Shown piece after piece: positions 26,027 to 35,640 of a stretch of 64,000 nucleotides of DNA. The notes under the pieces are model-generated. The model was not told the DNA's origin, searched no databases, and was given only the letters and a program-made list of their open reading frames with translations. Position 1 is the stretch's first letter; every line of letters starts with the position of its first letter. The position numbers and the translations under genes are program-made. Source of the stretch: Acinetobacter bereziniae LMG 1003 = CIP 70.12 (GTDB lineage Bacteria; Pseudomonadota; Gammaproteobacteria; Pseudomonadales; Moraxellaceae); assembly GCF_000368925.1 (NCBI RefSeq), contig NZ_KB849756.1, forward strand, positions 2,247,679-2,311,678, read 5' to 3'.

Positions 26027-27508
26027 TTAATTCGAGGACTGAGGTAACTCAGTGACAAGTCGCAGAGAAACTGACAACTCATCTAGCTGGAAATGCGGTC
26101 TTAAAAAGACCACAGACTTGTAGTGCCCTGGCTCTGCAGGATTCTCTACAACTTTTACAGAAGCTTCACGCAGTGGATACTGTGCTTTTGCTTCTTGAGA
26201 CGCGCCATCATCAAGCAATACATATTGTGATAGCCATTCATTTAAAAATGCTTCTACGTTTCCAGCCGATGCAAAACTTCCGACTTTATCTCGCATCATT
26301 GCTTTTAGATAATGTGCAATTCGAGAAACTGCCATGATGTATTGGATTTGGCTAGAAAGTGATGAGTTTGCATTCGCAGTATCACTGTCATATTTTTTCG
26401 GCTTCTGCGTAGACTGTGCACCAAAGAATGCTGCATAGTCTGTATTCTTACAATGCACCAGTGGAATAAAGCCCAAATCACTTAATTCTTTTTCACGACG
26501 ATCAGTGATAGCAATTTCTGTTGGGCATTTAAATACCACTTCACCATCATTGGTTTTAAAGGTATGCACTGGTAAGCCTTCGACCATACCGCCACCTTCT
26601 ACACCACGAATAGCCGCACACCAGCCATGCAAGTCAAAGGCATTGGTCAAACGTGTACCGAACGCATAAGCTGCATTCATCCATAAATATTCATCGTGAT
26701 TTTGACCTGAAACTTCTTCAACGAAGTTAAAGCCTTCAGTTGCCCATCCCTCTTTAGGATCATAAGGCAAGCGTCCTAAAACACGTGGCATGGTCAATGC
26801 AACATAACGCGCATCATCGCTTTCACGGAATGAACGCCATTGCACATATTCAGCTGTTTCAAACACTTTTGAAACATCACGCGGACGATCAATATCAGTG
26901 AATGATTCAAGACCTAACATATTGCTGCTTGCAGCAGAAATGAATGGTGCATGTGATGCTGCTGCAACATGTGAAATTTGTTCTAACAAATACATATCTG
27001 ATGGTGTACGATCGAACTCAAAGTCACCAATCAAAGTAGCATAAGGTGCGCCACCAAATGAACCATATTCTTCTTCATACACTTTTTTAAACAATGTACT
27101 TTGATCGAAATCTGTTGCACCTTGGAAGTCTTTGATCAACTCTTTTTTCGTCGTGTTTAACATACGAATTTTGATCAACGGATTAGACGGTGACTCTTGG
27201 CAAAAATAGTACAAACCACGCCAAGTCGATTCAATTTTTTGAAACTGCTCGTTGTGCATGATTTTGCTAAGTTGTGTCGAAATAAGTGCATCAATTTCAG
27301 CAATACGCTTATCAATAGACAAAGACATGTTTTCAGAAACAGTAATTGTTCCTGCCATGACTTCTTTCGCCAATTCGCTAATTAAGCTTTTCGCACGATC
27401 ATGTTCTTCGTCATTACGTGCAATTCGGCTACGCTCCACAATAGAATCAAGTAAACTTACTTCTTCTACAGCTGTATCTTGTACAGTATTGGTTTGTAAA
27501 TTACTCAT
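26027..27508 (-). CDS. tssC: T6SS contractile sheath large subunit TssC
   Basis: TssC and TssB form the contractile sheath. The 493-aa product has the TssC/VipB pattern: E-S-T-W-R-G-L-Y-Y-F near residue 80, D-F-D-Q-S-T-L-F-K-K-V-Y-E-E-E-Y-G-S-F-G-G, and F-T-D-I-D-R-P-R-D-V-S-K. I chose the ATG at 27508, which overlaps the tssB stop by eight bases; the frame extends seven codons upstream without a usable site. Length is normal. Confidence 0.95.
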   Translation of the reverse strand: MSNLQTNTVQDTAVEEVSLLDSIVERSRIARNDEEHDRAKSLISELAKEVMAGTITVSENMSLSIDKRIAEIDALISTQLSKIMHNEQFQKIESTWRGLYYFCQESPSNPLIKIRMLNTTKKELIKDFQGATDFDQSTLFKKVYEEEYGSFGGAPYATLIGDFEFDRTPSDMYLLEQISHVAAASHAPFISAASSNMLGLESFTDIDRPRDVSKVFETAEYVQWRSFRESDDARYVALTMPRVLGRLPYDPKEGWATEGFNFVEEVSGQNHDEYLWMNAAYAFGTRLTNAFDLHGWCAAIRGVEGGGMVEGLPVHTFKTNDGEVVFKCPTEIAITDRREKELSDLGFIPLVHCKNTDYAAFFGAQSTQKPKKYDSDTANANSSLSSQIQYIMAVSRIAHYLKAMMRDKVGSFASAGNVEAFLNEWLSQYVLLDDGASQEAKAQYPLREASVKVVENPAEPGHYKSVVFLRPHFQLDELSVSLRLVTELPQSSN

Positions 27509-28010
27509 TTTCTGGACCCGCCTCAGCACTTAATTTACGAATCTGATCCGTATTTTGTAAAACCTCATCAAGCAAGTCTTCCAAACGCTCACTGTTAGAA
27601 ATCTTATTTCTCAAGTCTGTTAAACGCTCACGCGCTTCAACCAACTTTTTAAGTGGTTCAACTTGCTGTACAACTTGTTCAGGGCGAAAATCTTCCATTG
27701 ACTTAAATGTTAAATCAACTGACATGCGACCACCTTCTTCAGTCAAAGTATTTTCAACTTGGAAGGCTGCACGTGGAGATAATGATTCCATCACTTCATC
27801 AATGTTTTCTAAGTCAACATTGATAAATTTCTTGTCTTTTAACTTGGTTCTTTCTAACTCAGAAGCTGCAGAGAAATCGCCGAGCACACCAACAACAAAT
27901 GGTAATTCTTTAACTTCCTTGCCATCACCCACTTCAACATCATAAGTCAGCTGAACACGTGGTGGTCTGATTCGCTGTAATTTTTTCTGTACACTTTCAC
28001 GTTTTGACAT
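27501..28010 (-). CDS. tssB: T6SS contractile sheath small subunit TssB
   Basis: This 169-aa protein is the small sheath subunit (VipA). It shows the N-terminal S-V-Q-K-K-L-x-R-I-R-P-P-R-V, L-P-F-V-V-G-V-L-G-D-F-S, and F-R-P-E-Q-V-V-Q-Q-V-E-P-L-K-K-L. The tssB-tssC overlap is conserved in T6SS loci and couples their translation. It lies 30 bp after asaA. The region just before its ATG contains GGA followed by an A tract. Confidence 0.94.
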   Translation of the reverse strand: MSKRESVQKKLQRIRPPRVQLTYDVEVGDGKEVKELPFVVGVLGDFSAASELERTKLKDKKFINVDLENIDEVMESLSPRAAFQVENTLTEEGGRMSVDLTFKSMEDFRPEQVVQQVEPLKKLVEARERLTDLRNKISNSERLEDLLDEVLQNTDQIRKLSAEAGPENE

Positions 28011-28040
28011 TTTTTTTATCCATTAATTTGAGCAAATAAA

Positions 28041-28694
28041 TTATGTTGGGAAATTCGGTCTAGCTGCTGGTGTCGGCTTCGGTTTTGCTGGAGTAGCAGC
28101 GGGTTTAGATGATGCAGGCTTAGATGAAGAAGGTGCAGAACGTGTCGGCGAAGTACGGTTCACTTTCTGAGGACGGCTCACTTTCTGAGGGCGAGAACTA
28201 CGCTCTACACTCGGCGCAGTTTCCTGATTTTTTTCAACCAAAACTGCTGCAGGCATTGCTTGTCGAACAGCATCTGTAAAACTTTTCGCAACTGGATAAG
28301 TTTTGGCTTCTGTCAAGTAACGCATTTCACTGGTACGCATCTTGGTTAGCGCATCTGAAGCCAAACCAAGACCAGCAAGGAACTTAACATCAGTCAACTC
28401 ATTGCTTTGAATATTCAAAGTTTCTAAATAACTGACAATTTGAAGCGCTTTTTCATTTTTCCCAAGCTGTTGGAATTTCTCCGCAGCTGAGACCAACAGT
28501 TTGTTTTTATAGTCTTTGTTCTTCTTATCACACAATTGCGCATAAATCCCCAGAAGCTCAGGATTCGTCTCGCCTTCAACCATTGGATAGTCTTTGATAC
28601 ATGATCTTTTTAGTTTGATCTCATCGTTTGCGCTAACAAATGTGCTCGCAAATGATGCTCCAAGAACTAAAATGTACGGGATATAATTCTTCAA
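28041..28694 (-). CDS. asaA: T6SS periplasmic accessory protein AsaA (TslA)
   Basis: This 217-aa exported protein opens the leftward T6SS arm. It has a signal peptide cut near F-V-S-A, an alpha-helical N-terminal half with Cys residues at about 33 and 54, and a Ser/Pro/Lys-rich C-terminal tail with repeated S-R-P-Q-K-V units. In Acinetobacter the gene at this position is asaA (also tslA), a periplasmic protein reported to interact with TssM and to help place the T6SS at cell contacts. The start is a TTG at 28694, with GAGG seven bases upstream; no ATG fits the signal peptide. A TTG start may keep expression low. Confidence 0.82.
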   Translation of the reverse strand: MKNYIPYILVLGASFASTFVSANDEIKLKRSCIKDYPMVEGETNPELLGIYAQLCDKKNKDYKNKLLVSAAEKFQQLGKNEKALQIVSYLETLNIQSNELTDVKFLAGLGLASDALTKMRTSEMRYLTEAKTYPVAKSFTDAVRQAMPAAVLVEKNQETAPSVERSSRPQKVSRPQKVNRTSPTRSAPSSSKPASSKPAATPAKPKPTPAARPNFPT

Positions 28695-29058
28695 AATCTA
28701 ACCTCAATTCACTTGATTCAGTTATTCAATAGATTTACTTTTGATGTTTTATAAATATATATAATTAAAGCAACTTCGTTTAAAATCTTAGAAATAAAAC
28801 TAAAAAAAACACTTTTAGTCAAGTGAAATTTCGTATCAACATTTTAAACGATTGATAAAAAAAGTTTTTTAAAGCGTTTGGATAATATCAATAATATCTT
28901 ATCTTCACAAAAGTTTTTTTTTCTGTAAAATATTTCTTGAGATTTTTAAAAAAATATTAAACATTTGATTTTAATATACTAATTTAAATGCCAAATTGAT
29001 AGGCTAGAAAATTAAAAACTGACTTTGTGCCAAAGTAAAGTTTTTGAGAGAGACAAAA
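28695..29058. other. Divergent T6SS promoter region
   Basis: This AT-rich stretch separates asaA and tssH, so promoters for both T6SS arms must lie here. I see no convincing sigma-54 element, no GacA box and no ORF. Long A and T tracts suggest bent DNA or an H-NS target, as inference. Confidence 0.55.
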
Positions 29059-31737
29059 ATGACCGATTTAAAAGTTTTGATTAAAAAGTTATCTGCATCT
29101 TCACGTACAGCTTTAGAACAATCCGCCAATCTATGTGTAAATCATCAAAATTTTGAAATTGAAATTGAACATTTTTTTGTCAAATTACTTGAGCAGCATG
29201 GCAATGATCTTGAAATATTACTAAACAAATGCAAAATTTCAAAAGATGCATTGTTAAGTGATTTGTTAGAATGCATTTCTCAGCTTCCGAAAGGCAATAC
29301 CCGAACGCCAATCTTTTCAAAATCAATTGTTCGACTTCTGGAACAAGCATGGTTGCTTGCTTCAGCTGAACAAGATTCAGTGATTCGCAGTGGACACTTA
29401 CTTGTTGCGTTACTTACTGCCTCGGACCTCTATCAAATTGCAATTCGAGCTTCAAGCTTATTTGATCTTTTCCCGATTGATATGATGAAGCATAAATTCT
29501 TGGAAATTTGCGTGAACAGTAACGAAAATGTTCCCGTGAATACCACAGAAAAAGAAGCCAAATCTGAAGTAAATTCAGGTGATCATTCAGCCTCACTTAA
29601 AAAAACGCCGGCACTGGATCAGTTCACTATTAACCTCACTGAAAAGGCTCAAAAAGGTGGAATAGACCCTGTTATTGGTCGTGAATACGAAATCCGTTTG
29701 ATGCTGGATATTTTGATGCGTCGTCGTCAAAACAATCCCATCTTAACAGGTGAGCCTGGTGTCGGTAAAACTGCTGTAGTTGAAGGTCTAGCACTTAAAA
29801 TTTCACAAAACCAAGTTCCCGATGCGCTTAAAAATGTTCAACTGCATTCTTTAGATATGGGCTTGTTACAAGCTGGTGCAAGCGTCAAAGGTGAGTTTGA
29901 AAACCGATTAAAACAAGTTATCCAAGAAGTGCAACAATCAGCTCACCCAATTATCCTGTTTATTGATGAAGCTCACACCATGATTGGTGCTGGTGGTCAA
30001 GCAGGTCAAAATGATGCAGCAAACTTGTTAAAACCTGCATTGGCGCGTGGTGAATTAAGAACAATTGCAGCAACAACATGGGCGGAATATAAGCAGTATT
30101 TTGAAAAAGATGCCGCTTTGAGTCGTCGCTTCCAAGTGGTTAAAGTTGAAGAACCAACCGAAGAAGTGGCTATCGATATGTTACGTGCCATGATTCCTGT
30201 GATGGCAAATCACTTTAACTTACGTATTGATGATGAAGCCATTGTTACCGCTGTACATTCATCACACCGTTATATCAGTGGGCGTCAACTCCCAGATAAA
30301 GCCATTAGTGTATTAGATACAGCGGCTGCACGAGTTGCACTCACACAAAATGCCCAACCTGTGAAATTGGATCAACTCAAAGCTCAACAACATAATTTAA
30401 ATTTAGAATTCAATATCATTGAAAATGAGCATAAGCATGAGTCAATTCATGAAGAACGCTTAGCACAACTTAAACGATCTTTAGATACACTTGAGCAAGA
30501 AATTCAAGAAACAGAACAACAATGGCAAGCTGAATTGGATTTAATTCAGCAAATCAAAGTATTAGAAAGCGGTACCGATACGGAACAAGCATCACATAAA
30601 GATGAAATCCTAAAACTTCGTAACAACTTAGCTGAACTGCAAGGTCAAGAACCTCTGGTTTTTGAACGTGTAAATGCACAAATCATCAATGAAATTATTT
30701 CAGATTGGACTGGTATTCCTGTTGGGAAAATGGTCAATGATGAAATTAAACAAATTCTCAGCTTGGAAGAAAAACTCGAACAACGTGTAATGGGACAAGA
30801 TTATGCATTACATCAGCTGGTTCAAGGGATTAAAACATCGAAAGCACGCTTAGAAGATCCGAATAAACCACAAGGTGTCTTCATGCTAGTTGGTCCAAGT
30901 GGTGTCGGTAAAACGGAAACCGCCTTAGCACTTGCCAATGAGCTTTATGGTGGTGAATCGCATTTAATCACCATCAATATGTCTGAATACCAAGAAGCAC
31001 ATACTGTTTCCTCTCTCAAAGGTGCACCTCCAGGGTATGTAGGTTATGGTCAAGGTGGTGTATTAACGGAAGCTGTTAGACGTAATCCTTATAGTGTTGT
31101 TTTACTGGACGAGATTGAAAAAGCGCATAGCGATGTTCAAGAATTGTTCTACCAAGTTTTCGACAAAGGAACACTTGAAGACGGTGAAGGTAGAGTTATT
31201 GATTTTAAAAATACCACGATTTTGTTGACCTCAAATACAGGTTCAAACGCCATTATGCAGGCATGTTTAAATCAGCCTGTAGAAGAGTGGCCAAGCGCTG
31301 AAGAGCTTACCGAGCAACTTAAGCCAAGTTTATATAAGCAATTTAAACCTGCATTTTTGGGTCGTATGCGGATTGTGCCATATTTCCCATTACATGATGA
31401 TCTTCTGGTCAGAATTATTGAACATAAAATTGGCAAAATTACTGCACGACTCGAAAAACAATACGAAACCAAAGTGACATATAGCGATGATTTGATCGAG
31501 TTAATTCTCAGTCGTTGCACAGAGGTGGATAGTGGTGCGCGTAATGTTGACAATATTTTAAATGCTTCTGTCTTACCTGCATTAGCAACAGAAATGCTGG
31601 TTGCGCTAGCAGAACAAAAAATTCCTAAATTGATTCATATCGACACCAAAGATGATGAAATTATTTACCTTTTAGATCCACAAGCCAAATCTGCAAAGAA
31701 GAAATCGAGTAAGAAGCCAAAGGTTGTGGAAGCTTAA
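29059..31737 (+). CDS. tssH: T6SS sheath-recycling ATPase TssH (ClpV)
   Basis: ClpV disassembles contracted sheaths for reuse. The 892-aa product has an N-terminal Clp domain (residues about 1-150), AAA module 1 with Walker A G-E-P-G-V-G-K-T near 231 and I-L-F-I-D-E-A-H-T, a coiled middle region (about 430-520), and AAA module 2 with G-P-S-G-V-G-K-T near 612 and V-V-L-L-D-E-I-E-K. A Lys-rich tail ends it. The start ATG at 29059 follows GAGAGAG; the reading frame reaches back to a TTG at 29044 without support. It opens the rightward arm. Confidence 0.95.
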   Translation: MTDLKVLIKKLSASSRTALEQSANLCVNHQNFEIEIEHFFVKLLEQHGNDLEILLNKCKISKDALLSDLLECISQLPKGNTRTPIFSKSIVRLLEQAWLLASAEQDSVIRSGHLLVALLTASDLYQIAIRASSLFDLFPIDMMKHKFLEICVNSNENVPVNTTEKEAKSEVNSGDHSASLKKTPALDQFTINLTEKAQKGGIDPVIGREYEIRLMLDILMRRRQNNPILTGEPGVGKTAVVEGLALKISQNQVPDALKNVQLHSLDMGLLQAGASVKGEFENRLKQVIQEVQQSAHPIILFIDEAHTMIGAGGQAGQNDAANLLKPALARGELRTIAATTWAEYKQYFEKDAALSRRFQVVKVEEPTEEVAIDMLRAMIPVMANHFNLRIDDEAIVTAVHSSHRYISGRQLPDKAISVLDTAAARVALTQNAQPVKLDQLKAQQHNLNLEFNIIENEHKHESIHEERLAQLKRSLDTLEQEIQETEQQWQAELDLIQQIKVLESGTDTEQASHKDEILKLRNNLAELQGQEPLVFERVNAQIINEIISDWTGIPVGKMVNDEIKQILSLEEKLEQRVMGQDYALHQLVQGIKTSKARLEDPNKPQGVFMLVGPSGVGKTETALALANELYGGESHLITINMSEYQEAHTVSSLKGAPPGYVGYGQGGVLTEAVRRNPYSVVLLDEIEKAHSDVQELFYQVFDKGTLEDGEGRVIDFKNTTILLTSNTGSNAIMQACLNQPVEEWPSAEELTEQLKPSLYKQFKPAFLGRMRIVPYFPLHDDLLVRIIEHKIGKITARLEKQYETKVTYSDDLIELILSRCTEVDSGARNVDNILNASVLPALATEMLVALAEQKIPKLIHIDTKDDEIIYLLDPQAKSAKKKSSKKPKVVEA

Positions 31738-31754
31738 ATTCACGAGTATAGAGA

Positions 31755-32864
31755 ATGGATATTAATTTAGATACCTTACTAAAACCTATTTCAGATGAAC
31801 ATCCATGTGGAGAAGATTTATCTTTTTCCAATGAGTTTCATGAAATAAAAAAAGCACGAACACATGATGATCCACTATTAGATCAGGGGGATTGGATCTC
31901 TGAACCTAAGCAAGCGGATTGGTCATTTGTTGCTGAAAAATCTGTTCAATTATTAACAGATAAAACTAAGGATATCCGTTTACTGACTTGGCTGACCGAA
32001 GCTTGGACAAATCTATATGGTTTTGAAGGTTTAATTAAAGGACTAGAGCTGAGCCATCGCGTCTTAGAGCAATTCTGGTTAAAGCTCCATCCTGAAATTG
32101 AAGATGATGATTTAGATCAACGTCTCGGGTTGCTACAAGGCTTCACAACACAATTACCCGGCTTGATCAAGAATGTTCCACTCATCAACATTCAACCATT
32201 CTACTCACTTGCCCAATACGAAAAATTTTTACATTTACAAAATGTGCGTCGTAAGCAAGCTGAAGATTCTGACAGTGTGGAAGCATCGCTAGAATTAGAC
32301 CAATTCAACCAAGCTTTATTCAATACATCTCGGACATTTCAATATCAAAATTATCAGCAATTTCAGGAAATTTTGCAGCATTGGAATATCATTAAACAAG
32401 TGCTCGATTCTTTGATGGAGTTGGAAGCGCCAAGTTTTGCCAATGTAGATTCTCAACTTGAAAATATTCAAATGAATCTAAAAAAAATCTATAAAGCAGA
32501 ATCTTTTGGCAGCAACACCAATACAGCGCCTATGGAAAATACAGATACTCAAGTTCAAATACCAATTGCATCAGCTACAGAGTCCTATGCAGCTCCAGTT
32601 GTTCAAACACAAAGTTTTCAGCCACAACCACAAAGTCACTTACAGAACCGTGAACAGGCAATGCGTGTTTTACAAGATATTGCTGATTATTTTCAAACCA
32701 ATGAACCACATAGCCCTGTAAGTTATATGCTGCAAAAAACCATTAAATGGAGTCAAATGCCTTTACACGAATGGTTAACTCAAGTCATTAAAAATGATAA
32801 TCCCCTTGATTCTATTCAAGAATTACTGGGCGTCAACCAAAATAATGAATCTTCTGAGTGGTAA
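31755..32864 (+). CDS. tssA: T6SS protein TssA (ImpA family)
   Basis: This 369-aa protein has the N-terminal ImpA_N domain: L-L-K-P-I-S-D-E-H-P-C-G-E-D-L at residues about 7-21, Q-A-D-W-S-F-V, and L-L-T-W-L-T-E-A-W. A Gln/Ser-rich linker near 245-290 leads to a C-terminal domain that starts N-R-E-Q-A-M-R-V-L-Q-D-I-A-D-Y-F and ends with the W-L-T-Q-V-I-K region. TssA primes or caps the growing tube-sheath. It lies 17 bp after tssH and 6 bp before tssK. Confidence 0.92.
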   Translation: MDINLDTLLKPISDEHPCGEDLSFSNEFHEIKKARTHDDPLLDQGDWISEPKQADWSFVAEKSVQLLTDKTKDIRLLTWLTEAWTNLYGFEGLIKGLELSHRVLEQFWLKLHPEIEDDDLDQRLGLLQGFTTQLPGLIKNVPLINIQPFYSLAQYEKFLHLQNVRRKQAEDSDSVEASLELDQFNQALFNTSRTFQYQNYQQFQEILQHWNIIKQVLDSLMELEAPSFANVDSQLENIQMNLKKIYKAESFGSNTNTAPMENTDTQVQIPIASATESYAAPVVQTQSFQPQPQSHLQNREQAMRVLQDIADYFQTNEPHSPVSYMLQKTIKWSQMPLHEWLTQVIKNDNPLDSIQELLGVNQNNESSEW

Positions 32865-32870
32865 TCCAAT

Positions 32871-34235
32871 ATGTTTAAAGCTGAAAAAGTTCTTTGGGGT
32901 GAAGGTTTATTTTTAAGACCACAGCATTTCCAACTACAAGATACCTATCAAGAACAACGTTTAAATCATACCGTTCGTTCTACTATTCCCTATCCTTATG
33001 GGATTAAAAATCTTCGTTTTGACGAAACTCAATTGGGTACACATGTACTGGCTTTAGAACACATTGATATGATTTGGCAGGATGGCGAGATTTATCAAGC
33101 ACCAGCTAAAGATCTTTTGCCACAACCGATCTTATTGGATGAATTGAATTTGCGTGGTGAAATGCTCATTTATTTAGCATTGCCGATCTTACAACCCAAT
33201 AAGAAAAACATTTCAGATGATCAGGATAAGCAACCTGCGCGCTATCATTCTTATTTGAATGAAACACATGATCTGTTTACAGATGCAACACCTGCTGAAA
33301 TTACTTTTCTGAGACGTCGTACTGAATTCAAACTTTTTGATATTCAAGCTGATCCGAATCAGGATTTAGATGGCTTTTTGTATTTAGCGATTGGAAAAAT
33401 CAAACGTCATAGTTCAGGTAATTTTGAAATTGATTCAAAATATATTCCGCCAATTTTACATATTCAGTCGAATGAAACCCTGTTGGCGAATTTGAAACGA
33501 ACTTTAAATGTTGTTCGTGCCAAAATCAAAATGATTCAAACCAATAACCGTGAAAATGAACAGAAACTGATCGAGTTTAGATCGGGAGATATTGTGTCTT
33601 TCTGGTTGGTGAATGCACTCAATACTGCTCATGCAACATTAAACCATCTTTTGCAAAATCCTCAAATTCATCCTGAGAAATTGTTCTTTGAGTTGTTACG
33701 TTTAACAGGTTCATTGCTCACCTTCTCTACCGCATATGAAGTTGAGCATTTACCACAATATCAACATCACAACCTGCAAGATAGTTTTACTCAATTAGAT
33801 AAAATCTTACGTGAACTGTTAGATACGATTATTTCAAGTCGTTATATCAGTATCGCATTGAAAGAAATTCGTCCATCGTATTGGGTAGGCAGTTTAGAAA
33901 CCGATAAAATTACTAAAGAATCAAGACTTTATATCGCAGTCTCAAGTGGTATGATGCAGACACACGAATTGATTCAAATCGTACCTTTACGTTTCAAAGT
34001 TGGTAATACGGTAGATGTAGAACAACGTGTTGTTGCAGCACTTCCTGCAATTCCAATTCATCATTTGGTACAAATTCCAACGGCCATTCCAGTACGATCA
34101 GGGGTGAGCTATTTCGAAATTGAGCCACACCACGAGATGTATCAGCGTATGCTTGATTCTGAAACCATTTGTATTTATGTACCAGCAGGTTTCCAAGATA
34201 TCAGTATTGAGCTGATCGCAGTGATGAACGGTTAA
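32871..34235 (+). CDS. tssK: T6SS baseplate protein TssK
   Basis: TssK trimers link the baseplate to the membrane complex through TssL/TssM. The 454-aa product begins K-V-L-W-G-E-G-L-F-L-R-P-Q-H-F-Q, the TssK hallmark, and shows T-E-F-K-L-F, Y-I-P-P-I-L-H-I and Y-F-E-I-E-P-H-H near the C-terminus. Length is normal. It sits in a tight operon, 6 bp after tssA and 12 bp before tssL. Confidence 0.95.
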   Translation: MFKAEKVLWGEGLFLRPQHFQLQDTYQEQRLNHTVRSTIPYPYGIKNLRFDETQLGTHVLALEHIDMIWQDGEIYQAPAKDLLPQPILLDELNLRGEMLIYLALPILQPNKKNISDDQDKQPARYHSYLNETHDLFTDATPAEITFLRRRTEFKLFDIQADPNQDLDGFLYLAIGKIKRHSSGNFEIDSKYIPPILHIQSNETLLANLKRTLNVVRAKIKMIQTNNRENEQKLIEFRSGDIVSFWLVNALNTAHATLNHLLQNPQIHPEKLFFELLRLTGSLLTFSTAYEVEHLPQYQHHNLQDSFTQLDKILRELLDTIISSRYISIALKEIRPSYWVGSLETDKITKESRLYIAVSSGMMQTHELIQIVPLRFKVGNTVDVEQRVVAALPAIPIHHLVQIPTAIPVRSGVSYFEIEPHHEMYQRMLDSETICIYVPAGFQDISIELIAVMNG

Positions 34236-34247
34236 GAGGATGAGCAA

Positions 34248-35051
34248 ATGAGTCAGAACAATAATATCGCCCCTTCACTGTTTGATGATGGACAAATTGG
34301 GGCAGGTTCTTTACCTCAACCGACTAAAAATACACAAGCAACCAATTTGGTTGATCTTTTGCACGACGGTTTTTATATCGTCTTTTTATTAAGAAATCAG
34401 TACGTTCCTGAAAATGCTGATCGCTTTAAAGATAAGATTTTAGATTTACTCAATCGCTTCGAACATCAAGCCAAGAAACTACAGTTTTCAGCAGAAGATA
34501 TTCAAGACGCAAAGTATGCCTATTGCGCTTTACTTGATGAAACGATTGTTACCCAACAAGATCCTTCTTTTTTCAATCTACAAAATCATTGGTTAATCAG
34601 CCCATTACAGTTGACCCTGTTCGGTTCACAACTGGCGGGTTATCGTTTTTTTGAGTTTTTAGAGCTGATTCGTGCCCGTGGTAAAGAAAGACTCGCATCA
34701 CTCGAAGTTTATCATTATTGCTTATTGCTCGGTTTTCAAGGTAAGTATCGTATTGAATCTATTGAGAGTTTGAATCACTTAGTCGCACGAGTCGGTGATG
34801 AAATTGATTACTTAAAAGGTAAAAAAGCTGCTTTTTCACCTTTTGCTGCGCTACCTGATCAGATCAAAAATATTATTCATCGAGAATTACCTTTTGTTTG
34901 GATTCTAATTTTCCTGTTGTTATTTGCAGTGCTTGCTTTTGCAGGATTAAAAATTATGTTGAATAAGAATGAAGATGCTTCGCTTGCAAAATTTAATAAT
35001 GTAATTGCAGCGCCAGCAGAACAAGCGCATATCACGATTCTATTGCCTTGA
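34248..35051 (+). CDS. tssL: T6SS membrane complex protein TssL
   Basis: This 267-aa DotU-type protein has a cytoplasmic hook domain (residues about 30-215, with Y-C-A-L-L-D-E-T, F-F-E-F-L-E-L-I-R and L-L-L-G-F-Q-G-K-Y-R) and a single C-terminal membrane anchor near 225-247. It has no peptidoglycan-binding extension. It pairs with TssM in the inner membrane. The ribosome site region is AGAGGATGA, which contains a GGA motif of the kind CsrA binds; this makes it a possible direct target of the Rsm system, as inference. Confidence 0.93.
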   Translation: MSQNNNIAPSLFDDGQIGAGSLPQPTKNTQATNLVDLLHDGFYIVFLLRNQYVPENADRFKDKILDLLNRFEHQAKKLQFSAEDIQDAKYAYCALLDETIVTQQDPSFFNLQNHWLISPLQLTLFGSQLAGYRFFEFLELIRARGKERLASLEVYHYCLLLGFQGKYRIESIESLNHLVARVGDEIDYLKGKKAAFSPFAALPDQIKNIIHRELPFVWILIFLLLFAVLAFAGLKIMLNKNEDASLAKFNNVIAAPAEQAHITILLP

Positions 35052-35061
35052 CGGTAAAATT

Positions 35062-35640
35062 ATGACACAAGAAAAGCAAACATCTATTCGTATATTACAA
35101 AGTAAGCCTGTTAAAAAAACTTGGGGAAAATCATCAATCTTTTTACTTGGCTTATTAACCGGGATCATCCTTTCAGCGATCTTTTTCTTTATTTTTATCA
35201 ATTTTAACCAGCCTGAAACTTTAACTGACTCAGTTGAAACAACATCCGCTGTACAAGAACAAGATGTACAAGCGCATACTGAAGAAGCTACAAACAATCA
35301 ACATGATGAAAGCGCTGGTGCTTATAAACAACATATTAATGAGAAAGACTTTAATCAAATTTTCAAACATGAAAATAAGCCTGTACCTCAACCAGTTCCA
35401 AAGAGCGGCTCACCATTTGAACAAATGCTCAAACCAGAAGTGAAGCCTGCTCCTGCAGTAGCATCTAAACCACCAGTTGTACCTGCAAAACCTGTAGCCG
35501 CTGCAACAGCCAAACCGAAAGTTGAGGCAAAAGCAGCTGAAAAAGAAGCTCCAGCGAAAAAGGAAGAAGTTCAAGAGATCTCTCCTGAAGCGACTGTCAA
35601 AATGACCATAGAAAGAAAAGAGATAGAAAACAAACCATGA
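35062..35640 (+). CDS. Membrane-anchored Pro/Ala/Lys-rich protein of the T6SS arm
   Basis: This 192-aa protein has a basic N-terminus, one membrane segment at about residues 28-50, then a long disordered tail rich in Pro, Ala, Lys and Glu. The topology suggests an inner-membrane anchor with a periplasmic linker. It lies between tssL and tagX and overlaps tagX by four bases. Acinetobacter T6SS loci carry an unnamed or asaE-type gene here; I do not know its role. It could span the periplasm and support TagX. I chose the ATG at 35062, just after the tssL stop; the frame runs open back into tssL. Confidence 0.7.
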   Translation: MTQEKQTSIRILQSKPVKKTWGKSSIFLLGLLTGIILSAIFFFIFINFNQPETLTDSVETTSAVQEQDVQAHTEEATNNQHDESAGAYKQHINEKDFNQIFKHENKPVPQPVPKSGSPFEQMLKPEVKPAPAVASKPPVVPAKPVAAATAKPKVEAKAAEKEAPAKKEEVQEISPEATVKMTIERKEIENKP

